Positions 22,957 to 36,500 of a DNA stretch of 64,000 nt are shown here, piece after piece. Source of the DNA: Alisma plantago-aquatica (taxonomy: Eukaryota > Streptophyta > Magnoliopsida > Alismatales > Alismataceae); contig OY856410.1 in NCBI GenBank assembly GCA_963693085.1, forward strand, positions 890,581,835-890,645,834, in the 5' to 3' direction. The number at the start of each line of letters is the position of its first letter. The first letter of the stretch is position 1. The position numbers and the translations under genes were made by a program. The notes under the pieces were generated by a model, which made no database searches, had not been told where the DNA came from, and saw only the letters and a program-made list of their open reading frames with translations.

Positions 22957-25017
22957 TGTTGGGTTGTACGTGGTCAGAGTAGGTAGCAGAAACAAAAATT
23001 TTACTTGACCATAAACCCATAACCAGCAAATCACATCAACATCTATGTAATGGGAAGGATGATTTTAGTGAGTTATACCTGGTCCTAAGGCTTGCTCAGT
23101 GACTATACCTCACAGCAAGTGCAGTCTTCAACCACCTGTCTTCGACGAAATCTATGCAACTCCTAGTCTTGACCTAGACTATGGTTGATTATCATCCTCC
23201 TGAGCAAAAGAAGTCTCCCACCTCTATAGATAGTCCACATGGACTACTGAGAACTCTAGTCATCCTAAAGAATGGACTAGAAGGAGTTGTCCGCTTCCAT
23301 TGGCGTACTGGTCACCAATACGTTCTCCCACAACCAGTTGCTTTTCTACAGTTGTCTTTCCCTCACTGTTCCTCCCTGGATAGGTAGAACTTGGCAGGGC
23401 TCTCTTGGTTACCAAAATCAGAGCAGACAAAAACTTTGTAGAGAAACTAATGTTCTGAGTTATGTCTCTTTTGTGTGTCTGGAGAAGCCCCATGTATCCC
23501 TCTATTTATAGTAGAGGGAAAAATTAGGGTTCCTAGTCTGTGCTGGAGTAGAAGAGTCTGGATTATCTATGAATAATTTGCACTGCGGTAGGAGAACTAA
23601 TCATTTCACTAGTGAACCGGTCAGTTGGCATAGTGAATCGGGTGGTTCACAATCCATACCTACTTGCAATTGACATTTCTAATTCATTTCTAATTAATGC
23701 AAAGATTAATTCTTGTCCCAGTCAAATTGAACAAGTGAAACAGGAAACTTTTCTAACAAATTGGGAAACCCAACACTTTCTTGTTTGGTCCAAGTAAACC
23801 AATCAATTCACCAGAGTGAACCGGTCGTCTGACTACCTTGAGCTGATCGGTTCACCCAGTGAACCGGTCTCAATCAATCTAACACTCTAATCAATTGGTT
23901 CAACACTTGAACTTGATGATTCTGAGTCAAGTCTATTGATTGAATGTTTGATTGAGTATATAAACACTTTAGTAATCAATCCAAACATCATTCATGGATA
24001 AACTCCTCTTCCAGGTGAATCCTATGTGTGTGACCCTATAGGTCCCATATCACATTGGCAGTGAATGTCCATAACTAGCTTATGACATCACAAGCAAAGA
24101 TAGGTGCCTAGTCACACGTCAGTGCTACCCAAGTGATATGGAAAGTTGGAGAACAACTTTCAATCCTACAATCTATGATTGGTGTTCTAGTGAATGAATA
24201 ATTCCTTTGTCTCTGATATCTTGAATAAACTCAAGGCATGGAGTTGTCATCCTTTAAATGTTCATTCTTGTTTCTTGAACTAGAGCAGACTATCTGAGAT
24301 ATATGTGAACTCAATATATTGATTCACATGTGCATGCACATTCTATTCTCAGTCTCGCTTATCAAGTGGCCTGGACATCATACTCCCTTATGAGGGACAA
24401 ATCCCATTTCTATCACTCACAGTCTATCTCATGTGTCAAAGACACCCAATCATTACCTTTATAACAACCCATGTTTGAGGACTGCATTTGATGATGTCAA
24501 AGTGTACCCAATCACATTCGATGAGTGCAGTGATTTCAAGTCTAAGAATCACAATCACCACCATCACTATGAGAGATGATTCTGACTACCATGTCATGGT
24601 TCCATGTGTCACTCTCATGGTGGGTCTATCCGATATACTATTCTCAAACATGTATCTATGTGCTTGGTTTGATATCATATATCATGACTAATGAGACATT
24701 GTCATCAAGCAACACACACTCTAGTCTTGATGTGTCATTGTTGTCTATCAACCTTCCACAATGACATCCGACTAGGGACATAATAAGAATGTACATACTC
24801 TTAGCATCTGTATGATATCATTATTCAGGTCCTTAACCCAAAGACATACATTATTGAGTATTGTCATTCTTTAGACATTCATTCTGCTCCATCATTTATC
24901 TCATAATTGATTGAACTAGAATGAATTGGAAGCTTTCCTTTGATATTTATCAAATCAATCAGAACATATGCCAATCCAATCATTATATGATTAGCTCTCT
25001 AGGCATACATACCAACA
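22957..25017 (-). repeat. Copia 3' LTR
   Basis: In plus reading TGTTGGGTTGTACG to ACATACCAACA, 2061 bp. Co-linear with 30224-32358 but about 75 bp shorter, partly because it has one copy of a 21-bp unit present three times in the other LTR. Both LTRs are rich in the palindromic words CGGTTCAC and GTGAACCGGTC. Confidence 0.92.
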
Positions 25018-27830
25018 GACTCCCACTTGCACTTAGAGCCAATCACCTTTGAATCATATTCTTAGTGATCTCTAAACATGTCCAACATGTTTCTATTGAG
25101 CTAGTGCAAATCCAGTGAGTTAGCAACATTTTACTTTAGTCGGTATATTGCATGGTTCACATATCCTCATTGTACGCCATTTTGTATGAGATGGAGTTTC
25201 CATAATATGCTATCTGATATTCCTTGCCTAACAATTAGCTCCATTGTTTGACTTAGTATTTCTACTTTGTCATCAATGGTTGGAATATCTATAAGTTCAT
25301 CTGTATGAACTTCTAGATCCATATAGTATCCTCTGGTGTTCAAAACACAAGGATACTCAACATTCCTTTTAGAATTAAATGGCCTTTAATTTTACTCAGA
25401 ACGTTTCCATTTATCAACATATATTCACTTTTATATTTTGTATTTTGCGATCAATTTCTATCATTTTGGAAGCTTGCATCTGTGTAACTAATTTACACTC
25501 AACTCTTCCTTTTATTACCATAGAACTAATCCTTTCATACTTCATAAGTACTTAAATAAGTTCTTTATGGCATTCCAGTGACTCTCACTAAAAGTAGACA
25601 TACATCCACTCATCATGTCCATTACATACGAGATAACTAGATATGCATATCATATTGTCATGTCCAATACATACAAGATGATGAATGCATATATATATTT
25701 TCTTATCATGTTCGATACATACAAGATAATTGGATGACTACATACATGATAGATCCAATTGTGAACGCATAAGGCATCTATCTATGTGTTCCTATTCTTC
25801 ATAAGAATTTGGGACACTAGGCATCTGAGAGATTAACTCCATGTAATATGGACACGTTTCTCTCACTAAATCTTTGCATACTCAACTCTTCAACATAGAC
25901 TGCCAATGTATGCTCTCTGTTTATCATGTCAAGAGACTTTCGAGAACTATCTCTATAGGTCTCTATTCCTATCACATAGGACATTTCTCTTTATTCCCTT
26001 AAAGAAGGTATTTCCATGCCAATTTCTATTCTTAGAACATTTTATTTCTCATCATCATGTGGAATATGAATACACTCCCACTAAATCTTTGTAATCACAT
26101 ATCCCTTCTTTATTTCGATATATCAGTCAAAACTTTTGACTATATAATCAAAGTAAAGACTCCAGTTATGAGATGCTTGTATTTAATCAATCATATTGAT
26201 TAATCTCTTGTAACTTATAGACTGCATTTGCATTAATGGAATTATAAAACCCTTCAGGTTGTGTCACATACATAGCCTCATGTTATTACTTCTAGGAATG
26301 CAATTTTAATATCCATATGCCAAATTTCATAGTCTTCAAGTTCCAATAGCAAGCATGATCCTTTATGGCCTATAGCCACTGCAATTGGTTAAATAAATTC
26401 ATCAGGTTTAACACCTTAAACTCACTTGAATTCATCTCAATCAATCAACTCTTCAAATGTCATCCATGTCAGTCTTAACTCTTAAGACCCAATTACACTT
26501 ATGGGTTTTATCCCTATAAGTTCTACCATTAAGATCATACCTTATTTGGTTCACATGGAAGTTATTTTGGATCTTATGGCTTCAAGAAATAGCTCAAAAT
26601 ATAGTTCCTCATCATCATCTAGATAGATTATTGGCTCAACATCATATGACCAATTCATCACCTTTGAGTTTGTAGGATATCATTATCTATCAATCTCAAG
26701 GTGTTTTCTACTAGATATATGAGGTGTATCTGTTACATAAGGAATTTGAGATTCCACAACACTTGTGATATGTAATCTCCTTTTGTACCTTATCAGGTTT
26801 CAATGTTATTATGTTGATCTCAAACATTTTGAGTTCTACTTCTCTCCCACTGATTCTTTTGGAATTTAGATATCCTTATAACAAACACTTTTTTATTGAA
26901 TTGAGATTAGTATTCAACTAACATTATGTGATTTGTGAATGAAGCTCTTTCTAAGAAACTAGTTTTCTTATATGATTATCCAATCACTAAAAGACATATT
27001 GGAACATTTCTAATACCATATCTCATATGATGTCTTTTATACCTTTTGAATGGTACATTTATTTAGTGTAAAGCATGTTCTTTAGAAGAATTCTAGAAGA
27101 TTAGTTATTTGTTTGATGATCATGCTCTCACTATTTAGAGTATGATTCCTTCTTTGATTTAGATATTATAATGCCTTAATCATGAGTTCTCTATGATACA
27201 CTATCATAGTTACTCACAAGGTCCTCAAACATTTGGTTTAAGTATCTCATACATTGATCATATCATAGAATTAATACTTTTACCAAGTTTATTATTCATT
27301 TATGATATTCTTGAACACTTCAAGATATTCATATTTGTATTTTATTAAATACCATATCTAAAGTATTAACAATTATTCCAATAGGTATGTATATACATCA
27401 ATATGTATTATACCTAATAGAATAGTCATTATCCCACTACATCTAGTGAAGATTGACTTGTCATCATGCCCAATAAACAAGACATTCATATCTCTTAATG
27501 GTTAATTAACCAAGAGAGTCTAGTTTATCCATCAACATGGAACCTAGAGATGAATTTCTCATTTATTTGTTTAGAGGATAATGCTTATGTATGTTTGAGT
27601 CATAAATAACTTTTAGGTATTATTATTTTATCTCATGCATACCAAGTACCACAAGATAAATAAGGCATCACCATTGAAACATGAACTTTATTGATATACA
27701 TCCTTGCCATTACAAGATGCATAAATAAAATGTTTCTATTTATTAGCAAAATGAAATAGTAGTTCATAACTCTATTACATGCCCTTTGGGCAGAAATAAA
27801 CTAAAATGTACTTCTATCTATGGCAGCAAC
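25018..27830 (-). pseudogene. Copia pol remnant (integrase to RNase H)
   Basis: Minus-strand coding decayed in all frames. Motifs still visible: ELFLEAIRSKITSM near 26540-26580 (family EAM-SEI-SM, start of RT), VTQPEGFY near 26250-26275, and a LVTQMQASKM block near 25460-25500 towards RNase H. The order from right to left (gag, then RT, then RNase H, then LTR) is the Ty1/copia order. No continuous protein is possible. Confidence 0.7.
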
Positions 27831-27965
27831 ACTTGCTTCATTCTTGATGAGTGTTCCTTCTTGGTCCTTTCATAAAGGTCATCACTTCTTTTCAGATCCT
27901 GCACATCATATATGTTATATCTATATCTTGGTATCATATACCTAAGATAAAGAAGCATTTTAAGT

Positions 27966-28835
27966 TTATTTCATGATACCTGGAGTGGAGACTTCCATCC
28001 CCTTCTTCTTCTTTAGTTCATCTATATAGAGAGGGAAATTTCTCTTCCAATGTCCTGGCTCATGACAATGGTGACATTTTCCTCCCTTATTCACACCTCC
28101 CTTGGCTTTGAGTGTTGAAGATGACTTGGGACGTTGGCTAGCATTAGAACCTTTCTTTTCTTTGCCCTTTCCCTTGCCTTTAGACTTTCCCTTCTTTCTC
28201 CTAATGATCTTCACATATTTGGGTTTGTCTTTCTTCATATGTGCCTCGACTATCCTCAACATGCCCAACATTTTTGTCAGTGACCTGTCAACGTTGTTCA
28301 TGTTGTAGTTCATCACAAACTGACTGTAGGATTCTGGAAACAATTGGAGTATCACATTAGTAGCCAAATCTTGGCTCAGAGGGAATCCTAGTCGATTTAG
28401 GTTCTCCACATACCCAATCATATCAAGTGTGTGAGGGCCTACTGGATCTCCTTCTGTCATGACACACTTGAACAATGCCTTGAAGACATCATATCTCTCT
28501 TGCCGTGCCTGGTCTTGATACATGTTCTTGAGATGTTGAAGCATCTCAATGATGTCCATGTTCTCATGATGCCTCTACAACTCATATTTCATTGAGCACA
28601 ACGTCCAACACTTCACAACAATGACTTCCTCAATATTCTTCCTGTAAGTATCCCTTTTAGCCTTTGGTGCGGTGGGAGCAGGTTCTTCTGGCTATGGTGT
28701 ATCTAGGACATAGAGCTTTTGCTCTTGAGTGAGAACAATTCTCAACATCCTAAACAAGTCGTGGAAGTTGTTCCCATTTAGCTTGTCCTTCTCAAGGACC
28801 AATCACAATGAAAAGTGATTTTTGTTGGTAGTCAT
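27966..28835 (-). pseudogene. Ty1/copia gag, near full length with stops
   Basis: Read from the ATG at 28835: MTTNKNHFSL, then VLEKDKLNGNNF, LRIVLTQEQKLYVLDTP, EEPAPTAPKAKRDTY, and from 28559 an uninterrupted frame with MIGYVENLNRLGFPLSQDLA, QLFPESYSQFVMNYNMN, a Lys-rich stretch and a zinc knuckle CHHCHEPGHWKRNFP. The family knuckle is CX2CX4HX4C; here the last Cys is Phe. Stops occur after HFSL, after DTP and after YEL, so translation could not run through. Length (289 codons plus stop) is normal for copia gag. It binds element RNA in virus-like particles in live relatives. Confidence 0.88.
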
Positions 28836-30209
28836 TTATTCTACAAAAAGGAAATTTACAATTTTAGTCCAAAACAATTTTGATTTGAAAATTGATGATG
28901 TTTGATTAGGTCTTTAATTGATGTTCACTTCTCACTATTTTATATCAAATTGATAACCCTCATTATCAATTCGGAAGATTGCAGCATACAACCTTCTTGT
29001 TGATAAGATCCTAATTTCATCTAAGCCATGGACCAAGTAGGGATATCATCCACAACTAGATTCTTTCAGGTAGGAAACCTTTTCCAATTGCATCATATGC
29101 AACTCCTGATAGATGTCATGCGTAACTCCTTGCCATGTTCATATTTATGCCTCAAGGTGCTTGATCCAATAAAAGTCACCTTGTTAAGTCCAACCCAAAA
29201 GCCAACACAATGAATATGCACCCTACGAAGGCAGACCCACATATTCACCATCACACTTCTACGAGATAGACAGTGCACCACACGAAGGCATGCCCACACT
29301 TAGTCAATCAAGATTTTTTACGTATGCTACTTTTGGAAGGCATCTTCAACTTAATATGTTTGTTGAGGGGTTTTAATATGCTTATATATGCATATATGTA
29401 TCCAATCACCACATATATAGTACGTATCATATACATGCTATGTCCAACAAATGAAAACATGCAATAATGACAAAGCGATGATTATGGCCATCCTATTATA
29501 GTTCCTTGGAGCCACAAGGAACTACAATCATCTAAGATCTACATCACATGCAACCTGTTAATGATAAAGATCTGTGCTTGCCAATCTGGGTTGACTGGTT
29601 CAACCTTTGAACCGGTTGACTCACCTCTTGGCCGGTCAATTGGTCTCCTCCAGTCGATCATCTGGCTCCTCCATATGTCCGTCTAGCTCCTCCATATGGT
29701 CGGCTTGTCTAGTCATTGGGGCTTCTAATCGGTCCACCAACTGCTCCTCAGTCAGTTGTCTCGGTCCATCAAGCGGTCATCTTCAATCTTCGTCATAACA
29801 AGAAATAAAGCTAATCTTATTTTACATAATCTTTGTGAAACCTCGAGTTACATTCGAGGGGAGAAAAGGTAGAAGAGAATCTTGAGTTATCTTGAGTTAT
29901 ATTTAGAATAGAAGAAGAGGGCTCGGTGCACAGACTGAGATGCAAACAACCATAACCAACCACACACATGCACATAGGGTTCATTGGCCATAACCATGCT
30001 ACACATCCATCATCAAAAACCATTTTAGGGTGACACATATCAATTGCATATATACCATATCATATATGTATATATTAGTTTGGGATCATGTGTTATTAAT
30101 CAGATATTCACATTAGTCATTTAAATATTTGCATCGAGTGCAATAAACAAAAGACGATAAAATCAAAATCTGATCATATCGATTATCCTAAAACATAGAG
30201 TATTGACGT
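28836..30209 (-). other. Copia leader between primer site and gag
   Basis: About 1.4 kb of 5' untranslated leader. Contains a run of related words around 29590-29780 (ACCGGTTGACTC, GGCCGGTCAATTGG, GGCTCCTCCATATG twice). No protein motif seen. Confidence 0.6.
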
Positions 30210-30222
30210 GGCTCTGATATCA
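30210..30222 (-). other. Copia primer-binding site
   Basis: Minus-strand TGATATCAGAGCC, one base from the LTR end; differs at one base from the standard TGGTATCAGAGCC matching initiator tRNA-Met. Fixes the element's orientation as minus. Confidence 0.88.
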
Positions 30223-30223
30223 A

Positions 30224-32358
30224 TGTTGGGTTTTACGTGGTTGGAGTAGGTAGCGGAAACAAAAATTTTACTTGACCATAAATCCATAACCAGCAGATCA
30301 CATCAACATCTATGTAATGGGAAGGATGGTTTTAGTGAGTTATAGCTAAACCTGAGGCTTGCTCAGTGACTATACCTCGCAGCAAGTGTGGTCTTCAACC
30401 ACCTCTCTTCAATGGTATCTGTGTAGCTCTTGGTCTTGAGCCGGATTGTGGTTGACTATCGTCCTCTGAGCGGTAGAAGTCTCCCGCCTCTATAGTTAGT
30501 CCACACAGACTACCGAGAACTCTAGTCATCCTATAGAATGGACTAGAAGGAGTTGTTCCCTTCTGTTAGTATACTAGTCACCAACACACTCTCCCACAAC
30601 CAATTGCTTTTCTACAGTTGTCTTTCCCTCGTTGTTCCTCCCTAGATGGGTAGAACTTGCTTGGTCTCTCTTGGTTACCAAAACCAAAGAGGACAACAAA
30701 TTTGCAGAGCAACTGATGTTCTAAATTGTATCTCTATTGTGTGTCTGGAGAAGCCCTTTGTACCCCTCTATTTATAGTAGAGGGCAGGGTTAGGGTTCCC
30801 AGTCTATGCTGGAGTAGAAGGGTCTAGATTTTTTATGAATAATTTGCATTGCGACAGGCGAACAGATCATTTCACTAGTGAATCGATTGGTTGGCATAGT
30901 AAATAAATTGGTTGGCATAGTAAATAAATTGGTTGGCATAGTGAACCAGGTGGTTCACAAGCCAGACCTACTTGCAATTGACTTTTCTAATTCGTTTCTA
31001 ATTAATGCAAAGATTAATTCTCGTCCTAATCGAATTGAAGAAGTGATACAAGAAACTTTTCTCACAAACCGAGAAACCCAACACTGGCTCATTTGGTCCA
31101 AGTGAATCGATTGGTTCACCAGAGTGAACCAGTCATCTCACTGACCATGTGTCGATCGGTTCACCTAGTGAACTGGTCAGTTGGTGGTCTAGATTGTGCA
31201 TAACTCAGTCAGTTTAGTTCTCAATCAATCTGAAATCAGTTGGTTCAACACTTGAACTTGATTATTCTGTGTCAACTCTATTGATTGAATGTTTGATTGA
31301 GTACCTAAACTCTTTAGTAATCAATCCAAACATCATTCATGGATAAACTCCTCTTCCAAGTAAATCCTATGTTTGTGACCCTATAGGTCCCATATCACGT
31401 TGGCAGTGAATGTCCATAACTAGCTTATGACATCACAAGCAAAGATAGATGCCTAGTCGCACATCAGTGCTACCCAAGTGATATGGAAAGTTGGAAAACA
31501 ACTTTCAATCCTACAATCTGTGATTGGTGTTCCAGTGAATGTATAATTCTTTTGTCTCTGATATCCTTATTGAACTCAAGGCATGGAGTTGTCATCCTTT
31601 CAACGTTCATTCATATTTCTTGAACTAGAGCAGACTGTCTGAGATACATGTGAACTCAAATATTGATTCACATGTGCATGCACATGCTATTCTCAGTCTC
31701 TCTTATCAAGTGGCCTGGACATCATACTCCCTTAGGGACAAATCCCATTTCTATCACTCACAGTCTATCTCATGTGTGAAAGCCACCCAATCATCACCTT
31801 TATAACAACCCATGTTTCATGACTGCATTTGATGATGTCAAAGTGTACCGAATTACATTCGAAGAGTGTAGTGATTTTAGGTCTAAGAATCACAATCACC
31901 ACCATCACTATGAGAGATGATTTTGACTACCATGTCATGGTTCCATGTATCACTCTCATGGTGGGTCTATCTGATAAACTATTCTCTAACATGTATCTAT
32001 GTGCTTGGTTTGATATCATATATCATGACTAATGAGACACTATAATCAACCAACACACACTGTAGTCTTGATGTGTCATTGTTGTCTATCAAGCTTCCAC
32101 AATGACATCTTACTAGAGATATAACAAGAATGTACATACTCTTAGCATCCATATGATCTCATTGTTTAGGTCCTTAACCCGAAGACATACGTTATTGAGT
32201 ATTGTCATTCTTTATACATTCATTCTGCTACATCATTTATCTCATAATTGATTGAACTAGAATGAATAGGAAGCTTGCCTTTGATATTTATCAAATCAAT
32301 CTGAACATATGCCAATCCAATCATCATATGACTGGCTCTCTGGGCATACATACCAACA
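30224..32358 (-). repeat. Copia 5' LTR
   Basis: In plus reading TGTTGGGTTTTACG to ACATACCAACA, 2135 bp. Holds three tandem copies of a 21-bp unit (ATTGGTTGGCATAGTAAATA-like) at about 30880-30950, against one in the 3' LTR. Confidence 0.92.
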
Positions 32359-33554
32359 TCTTTTGCCTTGAAATAGTTATTTCTATTAAAATCATGTATA
32401 ATCTCATTTGACAAGAGGACATCATCTTTTATAGTTCTCTACCTGACAAAGGCACATTGGTTGATACTGATAATGTTTGGGAGACATTTTTTAGCCAGCA
32501 CATTGGTTGATACTGATAATGCTTGGGAGATGTTTTTCAGCTTATTAGTCATTATCTTGGAGATAATTTTATATGCTTCATTAAAAAGATATTTAGGTCT
32601 CCATTTTTTGATATCCATGCTATCAAGACCTTTAGTATTAAGAGTTATGAAAACATAATTAGCCTCCTTCAAAATTCTTCCATTAGATAAGAAGTCTTTG
32701 ACTGCATAAAAATGTTGTTACCAATAATAGGCCAGGCTTTCTTGAGATAATATGCATTGAAACCATTGGGCCCAAGAGCCTTGTCAGTATTGAGACAATG
32801 TACAATGTCTTCAATCTCCTTCTAAGTCACACTAGCTACAAGATTATTCCTATATACATTAGAAAGAGTAGAACCATACTAATTGAAATCATTAAGCCCT
32901 GCATACTTTTCACCATTGTTAATTAGGTTATTGTAAAAACACATAATATGATTTTTGATAGCCTTAGGATCATATGTAAAGTTTTTATCCACTTGCATGC
33001 TTCTAAAATTGTTCTTTTGACATTTGGTTTTCATTGAAGCAAAATATAAGTTTGTGTTTTGGTTCCTTCTTTGAGCCACTTAATCCTTGAATTCTAAGAT
33101 TCTGTACTAGCTTCAACAACTTTAGCTTCTTTCCTTTGATTACTAACTCTATTTTGAGTTCGAGATTTAGAGGATCTAAGTCATCTTCAATATACTTTTA
33201 GGTTTTAGCATTGTCAAAAAGATTCCCAAACTCCTCTTGACTCCATCTCTTGATCCTCTTTTGAGAAGATACAATTTTTCTATAGACACAATACATGGCA
33301 TAACCTTCAAACACACTACTCAAATCTTCTTTAATAATAGAAATAACTCATCCTTAGAGAACCAGGAATTGATAAATCTTAAAGGTGATTTTACAAATTT
33401 CTAAATGCGAAGATTGAAAAGAATAAACAATTCTATGATCACTTGTAGTATCGGAAATAAACTCACCAAATAATTCCTCAAATGATTGTAGATGATTATA
33501 AAATTTAGACATGACAAAGTTCAAACCATCTTGGTGGTTATCCAAGAGAAGTAT
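32359..33554 (-). pseudogene. L1-type LINE ORF2, endonuclease end to RT start
   Basis: Middle part of the LINE whose RT core is at 21000-22956. Minus-strand motifs from right to left: DNHQDGLNFV and TSDHRIV (end of the apurinic endonuclease; the family has GSDHSPI), then at 32439-32672 FITLNTKGLDSMDIKKWRP, YKIISKIMTNKLKNI and IISINQCAFV, the classic L1 RT N-terminal blocks, and IIHDFNRNNYFKAK at the copia junction. A short tandem repeat at 32447-32535 (CACATTGGTTGATACTGATA twice) has doubled one segment. Stops and shifts show a dead copy. The right end is cut by the solo LTR at 33555. Confidence 0.82.
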
Positions 33555-36500
33555 TGTGAGAGCCCATTACACTAAATGAGATTACTTAAAACATAAAACA
33601 CAATCAATCACTAATTAATCACATACCCTAAAGTATGGGTACGTTAAAATCAATTTCAACATCAACACCCACTCAAAAATATTTGCATAAGTGCCCAACA
33701 TCTTTCTTGTATCCATACTATGCCAAGAATTTGATACAAATTGTTCTACCATCTTAGCCACAACATATATATATACATGAGAACAATAATCATATATGTC
33801 ACACAAACAAGCATTAATATGCTAACAAAAGTATGATTTATTTGAAACACCATATACACACCTTTCCTGCCCAGACTTGAGAGTACAAGGACGACTCTAT
33901 GACACACTAGACATGTAATCAACTTTATCAAATATTCATTACTATAGATCCTCTTTGCTGCCACATGTTTGTTTTTGTCACTTCCGATTACCTAAAAAAA
34001 TGTGGCGAACCACAAGGGTGAGACCCATGTCCCAACAAGAGATATAACCTCCAACTACATTTATTGATTACAACATTTTAAGTAATTAAATAGTTAAATA
34101 GTTTGATCAGATGCAACAAATAAGATCAGTAGTACTGATGATTAATAAATACATAAAGGAGTAGATAATAACTATCATCATTAGCCATGCTATCATCCTT
34201 TATCTTGTTGACAATATAAGCAATTCAGTAGCATATGCATATCTAGCATCATGAGCAAGTCTAGTACCATAACATAGGTAAGAACATGAGCATGTATAAT
34301 TAGTTGAACATATCAACATCATAAGAAGAGCTAAAAACATAAGAACAACTATCTCGATAAGCATGATTAACAGTATATGCATCTCTAGTTACAAAGGCAT
34401 GGCTAGCATGCTAAACATAACTAACAATATGAGATAGCTAGCATCATTATTATAATCAAAAGTAGTAGTATAGTTATCAACACAAGCATAGCTACTATAT
34501 GTATGCATCTAAAATCTCAAGAATATATACAACCTAAGTGTATCTACTATCTCTTAATTGCACTACGCATCATCTTTATGTAAAGATAACAAACAAGGGT
34601 TATCATGCAATGTGAAACGTTGTGTATAACCCTAAACAAATATTACACGGCTATATTACATCTTTTATTATGCCCTGGTGAATTTGAATCATACCATATA
34701 AAATCCAACCGAACCCTGCGAAGGGCTATTCGGTTCCGTACAAGATCTAGGAGTGTCAATATCCTAAGATCTCTTCCCCTCAGTCAGTACGAGTAAAAAG
34801 GCAATGACATATCAGTCAAAGATGCCACCACAACGACATATAATCAAGCTGCTAACCACTAATCCACCCTTGGAATAGGTCACGACACTAGAAACCAGGG
34901 TATACAAACCCAATCACTGAGGTACAACCACAATTATCCTCTAATCACATCATGTTATAATCACCGAGACACGACCACAGTCGTTCTCAATCACACAAGA
35001 TGTATGAGTCATGACCATAGCCAACCTCCACAATCTGCATTGTGGATGACAAGGATATATCCTCAACCTACCACCCCCACATACTCAACACTATGTGCTC
35101 TAAGTTTCCCTTAGGAATACTCGTTTCACCATCCATCAAGTTCTAACACTGAAGATGGTTCTACGGCACATGGCACTACATGATTAGAGTTGCACTTGAT
35201 TAGTTATGCCAATTGGGCGAATTAAGGCTACATCAAACAAGTGGACATACAAACCCTAATTCACTTCTAGCAAGCATATAAATATCACAACTTTGAAAAG
35301 ATATAAAATGTGTGAAACATAATTTCTCATCTCATCATCACATGGTACTATTCACTTGCCATTCATGAGACCACACTAGTCATCATACTATCACAAGATA
35401 TAAATCCTTTTCACAATATCATAGGGTATCAACCCTTATCAACATAAGAGGATTACACCTCATTCAGGGCTCAACCATGCCCAAAGGTCATTAAGACTAT
35501 CATACTATCATAGGATATAAATCCTTTTCACAATATCACAAGGTATCAACCCTTATCAACACAAGAGAATTAAACCTCATTCAGGGCTCAACCATGCCCA
35601 AAGGCCATTAAGACCATTATACTATTCCCTACAAGATCATCATTATCTTTGCATGCCTTATAACAAGGCTCAACAACATCACTTACATATAATATACTGG
35701 ATCAACACAATATTGCATTAATGAGCTAGGAAATATTCATAAACAATCATAGAAGGGTTATATTAATGTTAAGAACATTCCTTTATTATATCAATATGCA
35801 AGGAATCTAGATATGATTAACCCTCATCATATTCATAATGCACATGTTTAGCATAAGCAAGTATCAACCATATGGCTATGACAACCACCAATTAACACAT
35901 TAAGGTTATGACCATGTTAAGGAGGTTATTTCACCATCATACCATCATATAAGAATGTTAAACATGAATACTCATCTTTATCTATTTGCATTAGAGTTAG
36001 GTTCAACAAGATAAATTATATTAATGTTACTAGTCAACACTTATACCCAAACCCTAACTCACGACATCCCCATTGGATCATGGATGCATAAGGTGAAGCA
36101 TCACCATCACATTCCATACTATTATCAAGTATGAACCCACACATAAATCAAGGTATAACCATTGGGTTATATCATACTAGGGTTTCAACAACATTAACAT
36201 AGTACTTCATGATTGTATTAGTCATTCAAGACTATTCATACCCAATTACCATCATTTAGTTATATTAAAGCTAGGTATAACAAGCTATACCTCAGGGTTA
36301 CATATCAACACAATATGATTATCATCCCTTTTATTCATATGAGTGAATAGGTAAGACTACCTTATTAAGGGTAACCCTCCATTTGTTCCATCATCATTCA
36401 ACCCATATCACCATACCACAATATCACCCAGAACCATTGGATGCTTAAAAGGTAAGACCATTGGTTGTTTACATAAGTAAACACCTTAGATAAACCACCT

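Larger units (their letters stand above)
22957..32358 (-). mobile_element. Ty1/copia LTR retrotransposon, full-length but degenerate
   Basis: A 9.4-kb element on the minus strand: 3' LTR 22957-25017, purine tract (minus GTGCAAGTGGGAGTC) at 25018-25032, pol remnant, gag 27966-28835, long leader, primer site 30210-30222, 5' LTR 30224-32358. Flanks are TCTTA (22952-22956) and TCTTT (32359-32363), a 5-bp target duplication with one change. It lies inside the RT of an L1 LINE; removing it with one duplication joins the KAK and DTISWDF codons in frame. LTR divergence, stops in gag and a shattered pol show it is old. Confidence 0.92.
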
